Below are positions 22,467 to 35,695 of a stretch of 64,000 nucleotides of DNA, one piece after another. How positions within the stretch are numbered: position 1 is the stretch's first letter; each line of letters begins with the position of its first letter. The notes below the pieces were generated by a model, which did no database searches, was not told the origin of the DNA, and saw only the letters and a list, made by a program, of their open reading frames with translations. The stretch is from Hydractinia symbiolongicarpus. Its lineage: Eukaryota > Cnidaria > Hydrozoa > Anthoathecata > Hydractiniidae. The position numbers were made by a program, and so were the translations under genes. The stretch covers positions 11,410,001-11,474,000 of the forward strand of contig NC_079879.1 in the NCBI RefSeq assembly GCF_029227915.1, given 5' to 3'.

Positions 22467-23528
22467 TTAACTTTCGGAGTCGAGTTCCAAATGTACGTAT
22501 GGAGTGGTTCCTCGGGATTCTGCGTGACACCTCACATGGTAAAAAAAATTCATTCTTTTAGCTAAATGTTCCCGACCCCCAACCGAATCGAAAAATTTCG
22601 AAATTGACGAATACCGTAGAGATGATACATACCTTAAACTCAGGGACCTAGAAATAGTGTGAGTTTTTTTATCTGTAACCTGTTCAACATTGCGTACAGA
22701 GGCCATAATGCGCGTGTTTTTATTGCTTATGGTGTTTATTCATTTGCTCGTGCTGCGCATGTGCGGGAATTACTGAACACCTCGATGACACAGATAAACT
22801 GGGGAAGCGCTCAGAAATTAAAACTGGAATGACCGTGGTTACAAAATCGCTTCAGTGTAATCAAAATAAAAGTAGGACTGTTCGTATTCTATCTACTTTG
22901 AGGAGACATCTCGGGTGAAAAAAAGATGATCATCAAACAAACAATCCGTAAAGAGATACTGGAGTTACTTCTTGCTGCTCGACAATGATGACTATACAGA
23001 CATTTTTAGGCAACAAATCCGTTAATTCAACAATTCTCTCAATGCACTCTTGCCTGCATAGCTTGTTAGTATTTGCTTAAGATTGCACCTTAATTATCAG
23101 GAAGCGCGAACTTAGTACGACAAAGATGACTGTACTACAAGGCTTTTACTCATATGAACGCTCAACATACCAAGATACTTCATCAAACGTTCTTGACTTT
23201 CCCGATTTGAATTTTCAAAATGTTCTTAAATTGTTTTTAACTTTCTCCTTATTTTGCAAATTTTGAACTTTAGAGGAGAATTTCAGTGCAACGATAAAAG
23301 AAGCTGTAACCTTCTCTGAAAACACGGGTATGCTTAGGGAAGACGTACTTTTCAAGACCTGGCCTGTCAAACGTTTGCGCAATGCAAGATTTCCGATGGA
23401 AAACTGCAACGGGTGTTTGTCTGGACTGAGAAAACTGAGTCTACGATGTCCGCGCAGTACCGACGCATTCATAATAATACTCAGTGCTTTCCAGTATTGA
23501 CAAGGCCTTTAATCTTCTCAACAAGATC
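22467..23528. repeat. H2-08, L monomer
   Basis: 1062 bp. Frame79: Y56; pal+. Private CATATGAACG for CATAAGAACG near 23155, just right of the L segment. S tail, lk3. Confidence 0.95.
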
Positions 23529-24271
23529 TTAACTTTCGGAGTCGAGTTCCAAATGTACGTATGGAGTGGTTCCTCGGGAATCTGCGTGACACCTCACATG
23601 GTGAAAAAAATTCATTCTTTTAGCTAAATGTTCCCGACCCCCAACCGAATCGAAAAATTTCGAAATTGACGAATACCGTAGAGATGATACATACCTTAAA
23701 CTCAGGGACCTAGAAATAGTGTGAATTTTTTTATCTGTAACCTGTTCAACATTGCGTACAGAGGCCATAATGCGCGTGTTTTTATTGCTTATGGTGTTGA
23801 TTCATTTGCTCGTGCTGCGCATGTGCGAGAAATACTGTCATAAGAACGCTTAGCATGCCAAAATACCTCAGCACACGTTGTTAACTTTCCCGATTTAAAA
23901 TTTCAAAATGTTCACAAGTTGTTTAAAACTTTATTCCTGTTTTGCCAGTTTTGAACTTTAAAGGAGAAATTCAGTGCAACGCTAAAAGAAGCAGAAATCT
24001 TTGACCATCCTTGGGACTGCTGCAGAAGCAAGGTAAAACTTGTAAGCAGTAACCTTCTCTAGGAACACGGGTATGCTTAGGAAAGACGTGCTTTTTAAGA
24101 CCTGTCCTGTGTGAGGAATGCCCAATCCAAGATTTCCGATGGAAAACTGCAACGGGTGTTTGTCTGGACTGAGAAAACTGAGTCTACGATGTCCGCGCAG
24201 TACCGACGCATTCATAATGACACTCAGTGCTTCCCAGTATTGACAAGGCCTTTAATCTTCTCAACAAGATC
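23529..24271. repeat. H2-09, S monomer
   Basis: 743 bp. Has I15 and D63 like a HOR-start unit but lacks the silent codon 17 change and has the AGCAAGG form, so it is a hybrid of the HOR-start S and another S. Pal+. S tail, lk2. Confidence 0.95.
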
Positions 24272-25333
24272 TTAACTTTCGGAGTCGAGTTCCAAATGTA
24301 CGTATGGAGTGGTTCCTCGGGAATCTGCGTGACACCTCACATGGTGAAAAAAATTCATTCTTTTAGCTAAATGTTCCCGACCCCCAACCGAATCGAAAAA
24401 TTTCGAAATTGACGAATACCGTAGAGATGATACATACCTTAAACTCAGGGACCTAGAAATAGTGTGAGTTTTTTTATCTGTAACCTGTTCAACATTGCGT
24501 ACAGAGGCCATAATGCGCGTGTTTTTATTGCTTATGGTGTTTATTCATTTGCTCGTGCTGCGCATGTGCGGGAATTACTGAACACCTCGATGACACAGAT
24601 AAACTGGGGAAGCGCTCAGAAATTAAAACTGGAATGACCGTGGTTACAAAATCGCTTCAGTGTAATCAAAATAAAAGTAGGACTGTTCGTATTCTATCTA
24701 CTTTGAGGAGACATCTCGGGTGAAAAAAAGATGATCATCAAACAAACAATCCGTAAAGAGATACTGGAGTTACTTCTTGCTGCTCGACAATGATGACTAT
24801 ACAGAGATTTTTAGGCAACAAATCCGTTAATTCAACAATTCTCTCAATGCACTCTTGCCTGCATAGCTTGTTAGTATTTGCTTAAGATTGCACCTTAATT
24901 ATCAGGAAGCGCGAACTTAGTACGACAAAGATGACTGTACTACAAGGCTTTTACTCATAAGAACGCTCAACATACCAAGATACTTCATCAAACGTTCTTG
25001 ACTTTCCCGATTTGAATTTTCAAAATGTTCTTAAATTGTTTTTAACTTTCTCCTTATTTTGCAAATTTTGAACTTTAGAGGAGAATTTCAGTGCAACGAT
25101 AAAAGAAGCTGTAACCTTCTCTGAAAACACGGGTATGCTTAGGGAAGACGTACTTTTCAAGACCTGGCCTGTCAAACGTTTGCGCAATGCAAGATTTCCG
25201 ATGGAAAACTGCAACGGGTGTTTGTCTGGACTGAGAAAACTGAGTCTACGATGTCCGCGCAGTACCGACGCATTCATAATAATACTCAGTGCTTTCCAGT
25301 ATTGACAAGGCCTTTAATCTTCTCAACAAGATC
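24272..25333. repeat. H2-10, L monomer
   Basis: 1062 bp. Frame79: D63; pal+. CAGAGATTT, TCCGTAAAG. S tail, lk3. Close to H1-10 without its private bases. Confidence 0.95.
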
Positions 25334-26039
25334 TTAACTTTCGGAGTCGAGTTCCAAATGTACGTATGGAGTGGTTCCTCGGGATTCTGCGTGACACCTC
25401 ACATGGTGAAAAAAATTCATTCTTCTAGCTAAATGTTTCCGACCCCCAACCGAATCGAAAAATAACGAAATTGACGAATGCCGTAGAGATGATACATACC
25501 TTAAACTCAGGGACCTAGATATAGTGTGAGTTTTTTTATCTGTAACCTGTTCAACATTGCCTACAGAGGCCATAATGTGCGTGTTTTTATTGCTTATGGT
25601 GTTGATTCATTTGCTCGTGCTGCGCAAGTGCGAGAATTACTGTCATAAGAACGCTTAGCATGCCAAAATACCTCAGCACACGTTGTTAACTTTCCCGATT
25701 TCAAATTTCAAAATGTTCACCAGTTGTTTAAAACTTTATTCCTGTTTTGCCAGTTTTGAACTTTAAAGGAGAAATTCAATGCAACGCTAAAAGAAGCAGA
25801 AATCTTTGACCATCCTTGGGACTGCTGCAGAAGCAAGGTAAAACTTGTAAGCAGTAACCTTCTCTAGGAACACGGGTATGCTTAGGAAAGACGTGCTTTT
25901 TAAGACCTGCAAAACTGCAACGGGTGCTTGTCTGGACCGAGAAAACTGAGTCTACGATGTCCGCGCAGTACCGACGCATTCATAATGATACTCAGTGCTT
26001 CCCAGTATTGACAAGGCCTTTAATCTTCTCAACATGATC
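25334..26039. repeat. H2-11, T monomer
   Basis: 706 bp. Frame79: G5, H32, L37, K46 (GTTTCCGAC), R50; pal-. GCGCAAGTGCG form. Private TCACCAGTTG near 25720. G tail, lk1. Sister of H2-13. Confidence 0.95.
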
Positions 26040-27101
26040 TTAACTTTCGGAGTCGAGTTCCAAATGTACGTATGGAGTGGTTCCTCGGGATTCTGCGTGA
26101 CACCTCACATGGTAAAAAAAATTCATTCTTTTAGCTAAATGTTCCCGACCCCCAACCGAATCGAAAAATTTCGAAATTGACGAATACCGTAGAGATGATA
26201 CATACCTTAAACTCAGGGACCTAGAAATAGTGTGAGTTTTTTTATCTGTAACCTGTTCAACATTGCGTACAGAGGCCATAATGCGCGTGTTTTTATTGCT
26301 TATGGTGTTTATTCATTTGCTTGTGCTGCGCATGTGCGGGAATTACTGAACACCTCGATGACACAGATAAACTGGGGAAGCGCTCAGAAATTAAAACTGG
26401 AATGACCGTGGTTACAAAATCGCTTCAGTGTAATCAAAATAAAAGTAGGACTGTTCGTATTCTATCTACTTTGAGGAGACATCTCGGGTGAAAAAAAGAT
26501 GATCATCAAACAAACAATCCGTAAAGAGATACTGGAGTTACTTCTTGCTGCTCGACAATGATGACTATACAGACATTTTTAGGCAACAAATCCGTTAATT
26601 CAACAATTCTCTCAATGCACTCTTGCCTGCATAGCTTGTTAGTATTTGCTTAAGATTGCACCTTAATTATCAGGAAGCGCGAACTTAGTACGACAAAGAT
26701 GACTGTACTACAAGGCTTTTACTCATAAGAACGCTCAACATACCAAGATACTTCATCAAACGTTCTTGACTTTCCCGATTTGAATTTTCAAAATGTTCTT
26801 AAATTGTTTTTAACTTTCTCCTTATTTTGCAAATTTTGAACTTTAGAGGAGAATTTCAGTGCAACGATAAAAGAAGCTGTAACCTTCTCTGAAAACACGG
26901 GTATGCTTAGGGAAGACGTACTTTTCAAGACCTGGCCTGTCAAACGTTTGCGCAATGCAAGATTTCCGATGGAAAACTGCAACGGGTGTTTGTCTGGACT
27001 GAGAAAACTGAGTCTACGATGTCCGCGCAGTACCGACGCATTCATAATAATACTCAGTGCTTTCCAGTATTGACAAGGCCTTTAATCTTCTCAACAAGAT
27101 C
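26040..27101. repeat. H2-12, L monomer
   Basis: 1062 bp. Frame79: Y56; pal+. Private TTGCTTGTGC near 26320. S tail, lk3. Confidence 0.95.
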
Positions 27102-27807
27102 TTAACTTTCGGAGTCGAGTTCCAAATGTACGTATGGAGTGGTTCCTCGGGATTCTGCGTGACACCTCACATGGTGAAAAAAATTCATTCTTTTAGCTAA
27201 ATGTTTCCGACCCCCAACCGAATCGAAAAATAACGAAATTGACGAATGCCGTAGAGATGATACATACCTTAAACTCAGGGACCTAGATACAGTGTGAGTT
27301 TTTTTATCTGTAACCTGTTCAACATTGCCTACAGAGGCCATAATGTGCGTGTTTTTATTGCTTATGGTGTTGATTCATTTGCTCGTGCTGCGCAAGTGCG
27401 AGAATTACTGTCATAAGAACGCTTAGCATGCCAAAATACCTCAGCACACGTTGTTAACTTTCCCGATTTCAAATTTCAAAATGTTCACAAGTTGTTTAAA
27501 ACTTTATTCCTGTTTTGCCAGTTTTGAACTTTAAAGGAGAAATTCAATGCAACGCTAAAAGAAGCAGAAATCTTTGACCATCCTTGGGACTGCTGCAGAA
27601 GCAAGGTAAAACTTGTAAGCAGTAACCTTCTCTAGGAACACGGGTATGCTTAGGAAAGACGTGCTTTTTAAGACCTGCAAAACTGCAACGGGTGCTTGTC
27701 TGGACCGAGAAAACTGAGTCTACGATGTCCGCGCAGTACCGACGCATTCATAATGATACTCAGTGCTTCCCAGTATTGACAAGGCCTTTAATCTTCTCAA
27801 CATGATC
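27102..27807. repeat. H2-13, T monomer
   Basis: 706 bp. Frame79: G5, V18 (GATACAGTG), H32, L37, K46; pal-. GCGCAAGTGCG form. K46 links it to H2-11, 1768 bp upstream. G tail, lk1. Confidence 0.95.
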
Positions 27808-28868
27808 TTAACTTTGGGAGTCGAGTTCCAAATGTACGTATGGAGTGGTTCCTCGGGATTCTGCGTGACACCTCACATGGTAAAAAAAATTCATTCTTTT
27901 AGCTAAATGTTCCCGACCCCTAACCGAATCGAAAATTTCGAAATTGACGAATACCGTAGAGATGATACATACCTTAAACTCAGGGACCTAGAAATAGTGT
28001 GAGTTTTTTTATCTGTAACCTGTTCAACATTGCGTACAGAGGCCATAATGCGCGTGTTTTTATTGCTTATGGTGTTTATTCATTTGCTCGTGCTGCGCAT
28101 GTGCGGGAATTACTGAACACCTCGATGACACAGATAAACTGGGGAAGCGCTCAGAAATTAAAACTGGAATGACCGTGGTTACAAAATCGCTTCAGTGTAA
28201 TCAAAATAAAAGTAGGACTGTTCGTATTCTATCTACTTTGAGGAGACATCTCGGGTGAAAAAAAGATGATCATCAAACAAACAATCCGTAAAGAGATACT
28301 GGAGTTACTTCTTGCTGCTCGACAATGATGACTATACAGACATTTTTAGGCAACAAATCCGTTAATTCAACAATTCTCTCAATGCACTCTTGCCTGCATA
28401 GCTTGTTAGTATTTGCTTAAGATTGCACCTTAATTATCAGGAAGCGCGAACTTAGTACGACAAAGATGACTGTACTACAAGGCTTTTACTCATAAGAACG
28501 CTCAACATACCAAGATACTTCATCAAACGTTCTTGACTTTCCCGATTTGAATTTTCAAAATGTTCTTAAATTGTTTTTAACTTTCTCCTTATTTTGCAAA
28601 TTTTGAACTTTAGAGGAGAATTTCAGTGCAACGATAAAAGAAGCTGTAACCTTCTCTGAAAACACGGGTATGCTTAGGGAAGACGTACTTTTCAAGACCT
28701 GGCCTGTCAAACGTTTGCGCAATGCAAGTTTTCCGATGAAAAACTGCAACGGGTGCTTGTCTGGACCGAGAAAACTGAGTCTACGATGTCCGCGCAGTAC
28801 CGACGCATTCATAATGATACTCAGTGCTTCCCAGTATTGACAAGGCCTTTAATCTTCTCAACATGATC
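27808..28868. repeat. H2-14, L' monomer, 1-bp deletion
   Basis: 1061 bp. Same lost A, CTTTGGGAG and CCCCTAACC as H1-08, so it is the H2 counterpart despite lying six units later. G tail, lk1. Confidence 0.95.
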
Positions 28869-29611
28869 TTAACTTTCGGAGTCGAGTTCCAAATGTACGT
28901 ATGGAGTGGTTCCTGGGGATTTTGCGTGACACCTCACATGGTGAAAAAAATTCATTCTTTTAGCTAAATGTTCCCGACCCCCAACCGAATCGAAAAATAA
29001 CGAAATTGACGAATACCGTAGAGATGATACATACCTTAAACTCAGGGACCCAGAAATAGTGTGAGTTTTTTTATCTGTAACCTGTTCAACATTGCCTACA
29101 GAGGCCATAATGTGCGTGTTTTTATTGCTTATGGTGTTGATTCATTTGCTCGTGCTGCGCATGTGCGAGAATTACTGTCATAAGAACGCTTAGCATGCCA
29201 AAATACCTCAGCACACGTTGTTAACTTTCCCGATTTAAAATTTCAAAATGTTCACAAGTTGTTTAAAACTTTATTCCTGTTTTGCCAGTTTTGAACTTTA
29301 AAGGAGAAATTCAGTGCAACGCTAAAAGAAGCAGAAATCTTTGACCATCCTTGGGACTGCTGCAGAAGCAAGGTAAAACTTGTAAGCAGTAACCTTCTCT
29401 AGGAACACGGGTATGCTTAGGAAAGACGTGCTTTTTAAGACCTGTCCTGTGTGAGGAATGCCCAATCCAAGATTTCCGATGGAAAACTGCAACGGGTGTT
29501 TGTCTGGACTGAGAAAACTGAGTCTACGATGTCCGCGCAGTACCGACGCATTCATAATGACACTCAGTGCTTCCCAGTATTGACAAGGCCTTTAATCTTC
29601 TCAACAAGATC
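28869..29611. repeat. H2-15, S monomer
   Basis: 743 bp. Counterpart of H1-09 (K63, P65, G20; pal-), directly after L' as in H1 and H3. Confidence 0.95.
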
Positions 29612-30673
29612 TTAACTTTCGGAGTCGAGTTCCAAATGTACGTATGGAGTGGTTCCTCGGGAATCTGCGTGACACCTCACATGGTGAAAAAAATTCATTC
29701 TTTTAGCTAAATGTTCCCGACCCCCAACCGAATCGAAAAATTTCGAAATTGACGAATACCGTAGAGATGATACATACCTTAAACTCAGGGACCTAGAAAT
29801 AGTGTGAGTTTTTTTATCTGTAACCTGTTCAACATTGCGTACAGAGGCCATAATGCGCGTGTTTTTATTGCTTATGGTGTTTATTCATTTGCTCGTGCTG
29901 CGCATGTGCGGGAATTACTGAACACCTCGATGACACAGATAAACTGGGGATGCGCTCAGAAATTAAAACTGGAATGACCGTGGTTACAAAATCGCTTCAG
30001 TGTAATCAAAATAAAAGTAGGACTGTTCGTATTCTATCTACTTTGAGGAGACATCTCGGGTGAAAAAAAGATGATCATCAAACAAACAATCCGTAAAGAG
30101 ATACTGGAGTTACTTCTTGCTGCTCGACAATGATGACTATACAGAGATTTTTAGGCAACAAATCCGTTAATTCAACAATTCTCTCAATGCACTCTTGCCT
30201 GCATAGCTTGTTAGTATTTGCTTAAGATTGCACCTTAATTATCAGGAAGCGCGAACTTAGTACGACAAAGATGACTGTACTACAAGGCTTTTACTCATAA
30301 GAACGCTCAACATACCAAGATACTTCATCAAACGTTCTTGACTTTCCCGATTTGAATTTTCAAAATGTTCTTAAATTGTTTTTAACTTTCTCCTTATTTT
30401 GCAAATTTTGAACTTTAGAGGAGAATTTCAGTGCAACGATAAAAGAAGCTGTAACCTTCTCTGAAAACACGGGTATGCTTAGGGAAGACGTACTTTTCAA
30501 GACCTGGCCTGTCAAACGTTTGCGCAATGCAAGATTTCCGATGGAAAACTGCAACGGGTGTTTGTCTGGACTGAGAAAACTGAGTCTACGATGTCCGCGC
30601 AGTACCGACGCATTCATAATAATACTCAGTGCTTTCCAGTATTGACAAGGCCTTTAATCTTCTCAACAAGATC
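29612..30673. repeat. H2-16, L monomer
   Basis: 1062 bp. Frame79: D63; pal+. GGGGATGCGC for GGGGAAGCGC near 29950, shared only with H3-10. CAGAGATTT. S tail, lk3. Confidence 0.95.
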
Positions 30674-31416
30674 TTAACTTTCGGAGTCGAGTTCCAAATG
30701 TACGTATGGAGTGGTTCCTCGGGATTCTGCGTGACACCTCACATGGTGAAAAAAATTCATTCTTTTAGCTAAATGTTCCCGACCCCCAACCGAATCGAAA
30801 AATTTCGAAATTGACGAATACCGTAGAGATGATACATACCTTAAACTCAGGGACCTAGAAATAGTGTGAGTGTTTTTATCTGTAACCTGTTCAACATTGC
30901 GTACAGAGGCCATAATGCGCGTGTTTTTATTGCTTATGGTGTTGATTCATTTGCTCGTGCTGCGCATGTGCGAGAAATACTGTCATAAGAACGCTTAGCA
31001 TGCCAAAATACCTCAGCACACGTTGTTAACTTTCCCGATTTAAAATTTCAAAATGTTCACAAGTTGTTTAAAACTTTATTCCTGTTTTGCCAGTTTTGAA
31101 CTTTAAAGGAGAAATTCAGTGCAACGCTAAAAGAAGCAGAAATCTTTGACCATCCTTGGGACTGCTGCAGAAGCCAAGTAAAACTTGTAAGCAGTAACCT
31201 TCTCTAGGAACACGGGTATGCTTAGGAAAGACGTGCTTTTTAAGACCTGTCCTGTGTGAGGAATGCCCAATCCAAGATTTCCGATGGAAAACTGCAACGG
31301 GTGTTTGTCTGGACTGAGAAAACTGAGTCTACGATGTCCGCGCAGTACCGACGCATTCATAATGACACTCAGTGCTTCCCAGTATTGACAAGGCCTTTAA
31401 TCTTCTCAACAAGATC
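30674..31416. repeat. H2-17, S monomer
   Basis: 743 bp. Frame79: private N14 (GAGTGTTTTT); otherwise consensus like H1-11; pal+. AGCCAAG form. S tail, lk2. It takes the place held by an L unit in H1 and H3. Confidence 0.95.
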
Positions 31417-32478
31417 TTAACTTTCGGAGTCGAGTTCCAAATGTACGTATGGAGTGGTTCCTCGGGATTCTGCGTGACACCTCACATGGTGAAAAAAATT
31501 CATTCTTTTAGCTAAATGTTCCCGACCCCCAACCGAATCAAAAAATAACGAAATTGACGAATGCCGTAGAGATGATACATACCTTAAACTCAGGGACCTA
31601 GAAATAGTGTGAGTTTTTTTATCTGTAACCTGTTCAACATTGCGTACAGAGGCCATAATGCGCGTGTTTTTATTGCTTATGGTGTTTATTCATTTGCTCG
31701 TGCTGCGCATGTGCGGGAATTACTGAACACCTCGATGACACAGATAAACTGGGGAAGCGCTCAGAAATTAAAACTGGAATGACCGTGGTTACAAAATCGC
31801 TTCAGTGTAATCAAAATAAAAGTAGGACTGTTCGTATTCTATCTACTTTGAGGAGACATCTCGGGTGAAAAAAAGATGATCATCAAACAAACAATCCGTA
31901 AAGAGATACTGGAGTTACTTCTTGCTGCTCGACAATGATGACTATACAGACATTTTTAGGCAACAAATCCGTTAATTCAACAATTCTCTCAATGCACTCT
32001 TGCCTGCATAGCTTGTTAGTATTTGCTTAAGATTGCACCTTAATTATCAGGAAGCGCGAACTTAGTACGACAAAGATGACTGTACTACAAGGCTTTTACT
32101 CATAAGAACGCTCAACATACCAAGATACTTCATCAAACGTTCTTGACTTTCCCGATTTGAATTTTCAAAATGTTCTTAAATTGTTTTTAACTTTCTCCTT
32201 ATTTTGCAAATTTTGAACTTTAGAGGAGAATTTCAGTGCAACGATAAAAGAAGCTGTAACCTTCTCTGAAAACACGGGTATGCTTAGGGAAGACGTACTT
32301 TTCAAGACCTGGCCTGTCAAACGTTTGCGCAATGCAAGTTTTCCGATGAAAAACTGCAACGGGTGCTTGTCTGGACCGAGAAAACTGAGTCTACGATGTC
32401 CGCGCAGTACCGACGCATTCATAATGATACTCAGTGCTTCCCAGTATTGACAAGGCCTTTAATCTTCTCAACATGATC
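31417..32478. repeat. H2-18, L monomer
   Basis: 1062 bp. Frame79: R5, H32, L37 and silent codon 39 (GAATCAAAAAATAACG); pal-. G tail, lk1. Shares the silent marker only with H2-20. Confidence 0.95.
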
Positions 32479-33184
32479 TTAACTTTCGGAGTCGAGTTCC
32501 AAATGTACGTATGGAGTGGTTCCTCGGGATTCTGCGTGACACCTCACATGGTGAAAAAAATTCATTCTTTTAGCTAAATGTTCCCGACCCCCAACCGAAT
32601 CGAAAAATAACGAAATTGACGAATACCGTAGAGATGATACATACCTTAAACTCAGGGACCCAGAAATAGTGTGAGTTTTTTTATCTGTAACCTGTTCAAC
32701 ATTGCCTACAGAGGCCATAATGTGCGTGTTTTTATTGCTTATGGTGTTGATTCATTTGCTCGTGCTGCGCATGTGCGAGAATTACTGTCATAAGAACGCT
32801 TAGCATGCCAAAATACCTCAGCACACGTTGTTAACTTTCCCGATTTAAAATTTCAAAATGTTCACAAGTTGTTTAAAACTTTATTCCTGTTTTGCCAGTT
32901 TTGAACTTTAAAGGAGAAATTCAGTGCAACGCTAAAAGAAGCAGAAATCTTTGACCATCCTTGGGACTGCTGCAGAAGCAAGGTAAAACTTGTAAGCAGT
33001 AACCTTCTCTAGGAACACGGGTATGCTTAGGAAAGACGTGCTTTTTAAGACCTGCAAAACTGCAACGGGTGCTTGTCTGGACCGAGAAAACTGAGTCTAC
33101 GATGTCCGCGCAGTACCGACGCATTCATAATAATACTCAGTGCTTCCCAGTATTGACAAGGCCTTTAATCTTCTCAACAAGATC
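32479..33184. repeat. H2-19, T monomer with chimeric tail
   Basis: 706 bp. Frame79: G5, G20, L37; pal-. The tail has AATACTC (lk3) followed by CTTCCC and CAAGATC (lk2), a combination seen only here. The switch lies between about 33133 and 33146. Confidence 0.95.
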
Positions 33185-34246
33185 TTAACTTTCGGAGTCG
33201 AGTTCCAAATGTACGTATGGAGTGGTTCCTCGGGATTCTGCGTGACACCTCACATGGTGAAAAAAATTCATTCTTTTAGCTAAATGTTCCCGACCCCCAA
33301 CCGAATCAAAAAATAACGAAATTGACGAATGCCGTAGAGATGATACATACCTTAAACTCAGGGACCTAGAAATAGTGTGAGTTTTTTTATCTGTAACCTG
33401 TTCAACATTGCGTACAGAGGCCATAATGCGCGTGTTTTTATTGCTTATGGTGTTTATTCATTTGCTCGTGCTGCGCATGTGCGGGAATTACTGAACACCT
33501 CGATGACACAGATAAACTGGGGAAGCGCTCAGAAATTAAAACTGGAATGACCGTGGTTACAAAATCGCTTCAGTGTAATCAAAATAAAAGTAGGACTGTT
33601 CGTATTCTATCTACTTTGAGGAGACATCTCGGGTGAAAAAAAGATGATCATCAAACAAACAATCCGTAAAGAGATACTGGAGTTACTTCTTGCTGCTCGA
33701 CAATGATGACTATACAGACATTTTTAGGCAACAAATCCGTTAATTCAACAATTCTCTCAATGCACTCTTGCCTGCATAGCTTGTTAGTATTTGCTTAAGA
33801 TTGCACCTTAATTATCAGGAAGCGCGAACTTAGTACGACAAAGATGACTGTACTACAAGGCTTTTACTCATAAGAACGCTCAACATACCAAGATACTTCA
33901 TCAAACGTTCTTGACTTTCCCGATTTGAATTTTCAAAATGTTCTTAAATTGTTTTTAACTTTCTCCTTATTTTGCAAATTTTGAACTTTAGAGGAGAATT
34001 TCAGTGCAACGATAAAAGAAGCTGTAACCTTCTCTGAAAACACGGGTATGCTTAGGGAAGACGTACTTTTCAAGACCTGGCCTGTCAAACGTTTGCGCAA
34101 TGCAAGTTTTCCGATGAAAAACTGCAACGGGTGCTTGTCTGGACCGAGAAAACTGAGTCTACGATGTCCGCGCAGTACCGACGCATTCATAATGATACTC
34201 AGTGCTTCCCAGTATTGACAAGGCCTTTAATCTTCTCAACATGATC
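33185..34246. repeat. H2-20, L monomer
   Basis: 1062 bp. Same markers as H2-18, including silent codon 39. G tail, lk1. Exactly 1768 bp from H2-18. Confidence 0.95.
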
Positions 34247-34952
34247 TTAACTTTCGGAGTCGAGTTCCAAATGTACGTATGGAGTGGTTCCTCGGGATTC
34301 TGCGTGACACCTCACATGGTGAAAAAAATTCATTCTTTTAGCTAAATGTTCCCGACCCCCAACCGAATCGAAAAATAACGAAATTGACGAATACCGTAGA
34401 GATGATACATACCTTAAACTCAGGGACCCAGAAATAGTGTGAGTTTTTTTATCTGTAACCTGTTCAACATTGCCTACAGAGGCCATAATGTGCGTGTTTT
34501 TATTGCTTATGGTGTTGATTCATTTGCTCGTGCTGCGCATGTGCGAGAATTACTGTCATAAGAACGCTTAGCATGCCAAAATACCTCAGCACACGTTGTT
34601 AACTTTCCCGATTTAAAATTTCAAAATGTTCACAAGTTGTTTAAAACTTTATTCCTGTTTTGCCAGTTTTGAACTTTAAAGGAGAAATTCAGTGCAACGC
34701 TAAAAGAAGCAGAAATCTTTGACCATCCTTGGGACTGCTGCAGAAGCAAGGTAAAACTTGTAAGCAGTAACCTTCTCTAGGAACACGGGTATGCTTAGGA
34801 AAGACGTGCTTTTTAAGACCTGCAAAACTGCAACGGGTGCTTGTCTGGACCGAGAAAACTGAGTCTACGATGTCCGCGCAGTACCGACGCATTCATAATA
34901 ATACTCAGTGCTTTCCAGTATTGACAAGGCCTTTAATCTTCTCAACAAGATC
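34247..34952. repeat. H2-21, T monomer
   Basis: 706 bp. Frame79: G5, G20, L37; pal-. G tail, lk3. Counterpart of H1-12 (T before the stop-bearing S). Confidence 0.95.
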
Positions 34953-35695
34953 TTAACTTTCGGAGTCGAGTTCCAAATGTACGTATGGAGTGGTTCCTCG
35001 GGATTCTGCGTGACACCTCACATGGTGAAAAAAATTCATTCTTTTAGCTAAATGTTCCCGACCCCCAACCGAATCGAAAAATAACGAAATTGACGAATAC
35101 CGTAGAGATGATACATACCTTAAACTCAGGGACCTAGAAATAGTGTGAGTTTTTTTATCTGTAACCTGTTAAACATTGCGTACAGAGGCCATAATGCGCG
35201 TGTTTTTATTGCTTATGGTGTTGATTCATTTGCTCGTGCTGCGCATGTGCGAGAAATACTGTCATAAGAACGCTTAGCATGCCAAAATACCTCAGCACAC
35301 GTTGTTAACTTTCCCGATTTAAAATTTCAAAATGTTCACAAGTTGTTTAAAACTTTATTCCTGTTTTGCAAGTTTTGAACTTTAAAGGAGAAATTCAGTG
35401 CAACGCTAAAAGAAGCAGAAATCTTTGACCATCCTTGGGACTGCTGCAGAAGCCAAGTAAAACTTGTAAGCAGTAACCTTCTCTAGGAACACGGGTATGC
35501 TTAGGAAAGACGTGCTTTTTAAGACCTGTCCTGTGTGAGGAATGCCCAATCCAAGATTTCCGATGGAAAACTGCAACGGGTGTTTGTCTGGACTGAGAAA
35601 ACTGAGTCTACGATGTCCGCGCAGTACCGACGCATTCATAATGACACTCAGTGCTTCCCAGTATTGACAAGGCCTTTAATCTTCTCAACAAGATC
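34953..35695. repeat. H2-22, S monomer with stop in frame79
   Basis: 743 bp. Codon-8 stop as in H1-13, but with L37 (pal-) where H1-13 and H3-13 are pal+. Private TTTTGCAAG near 35367. S tail, lk2. Confidence 0.95.
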
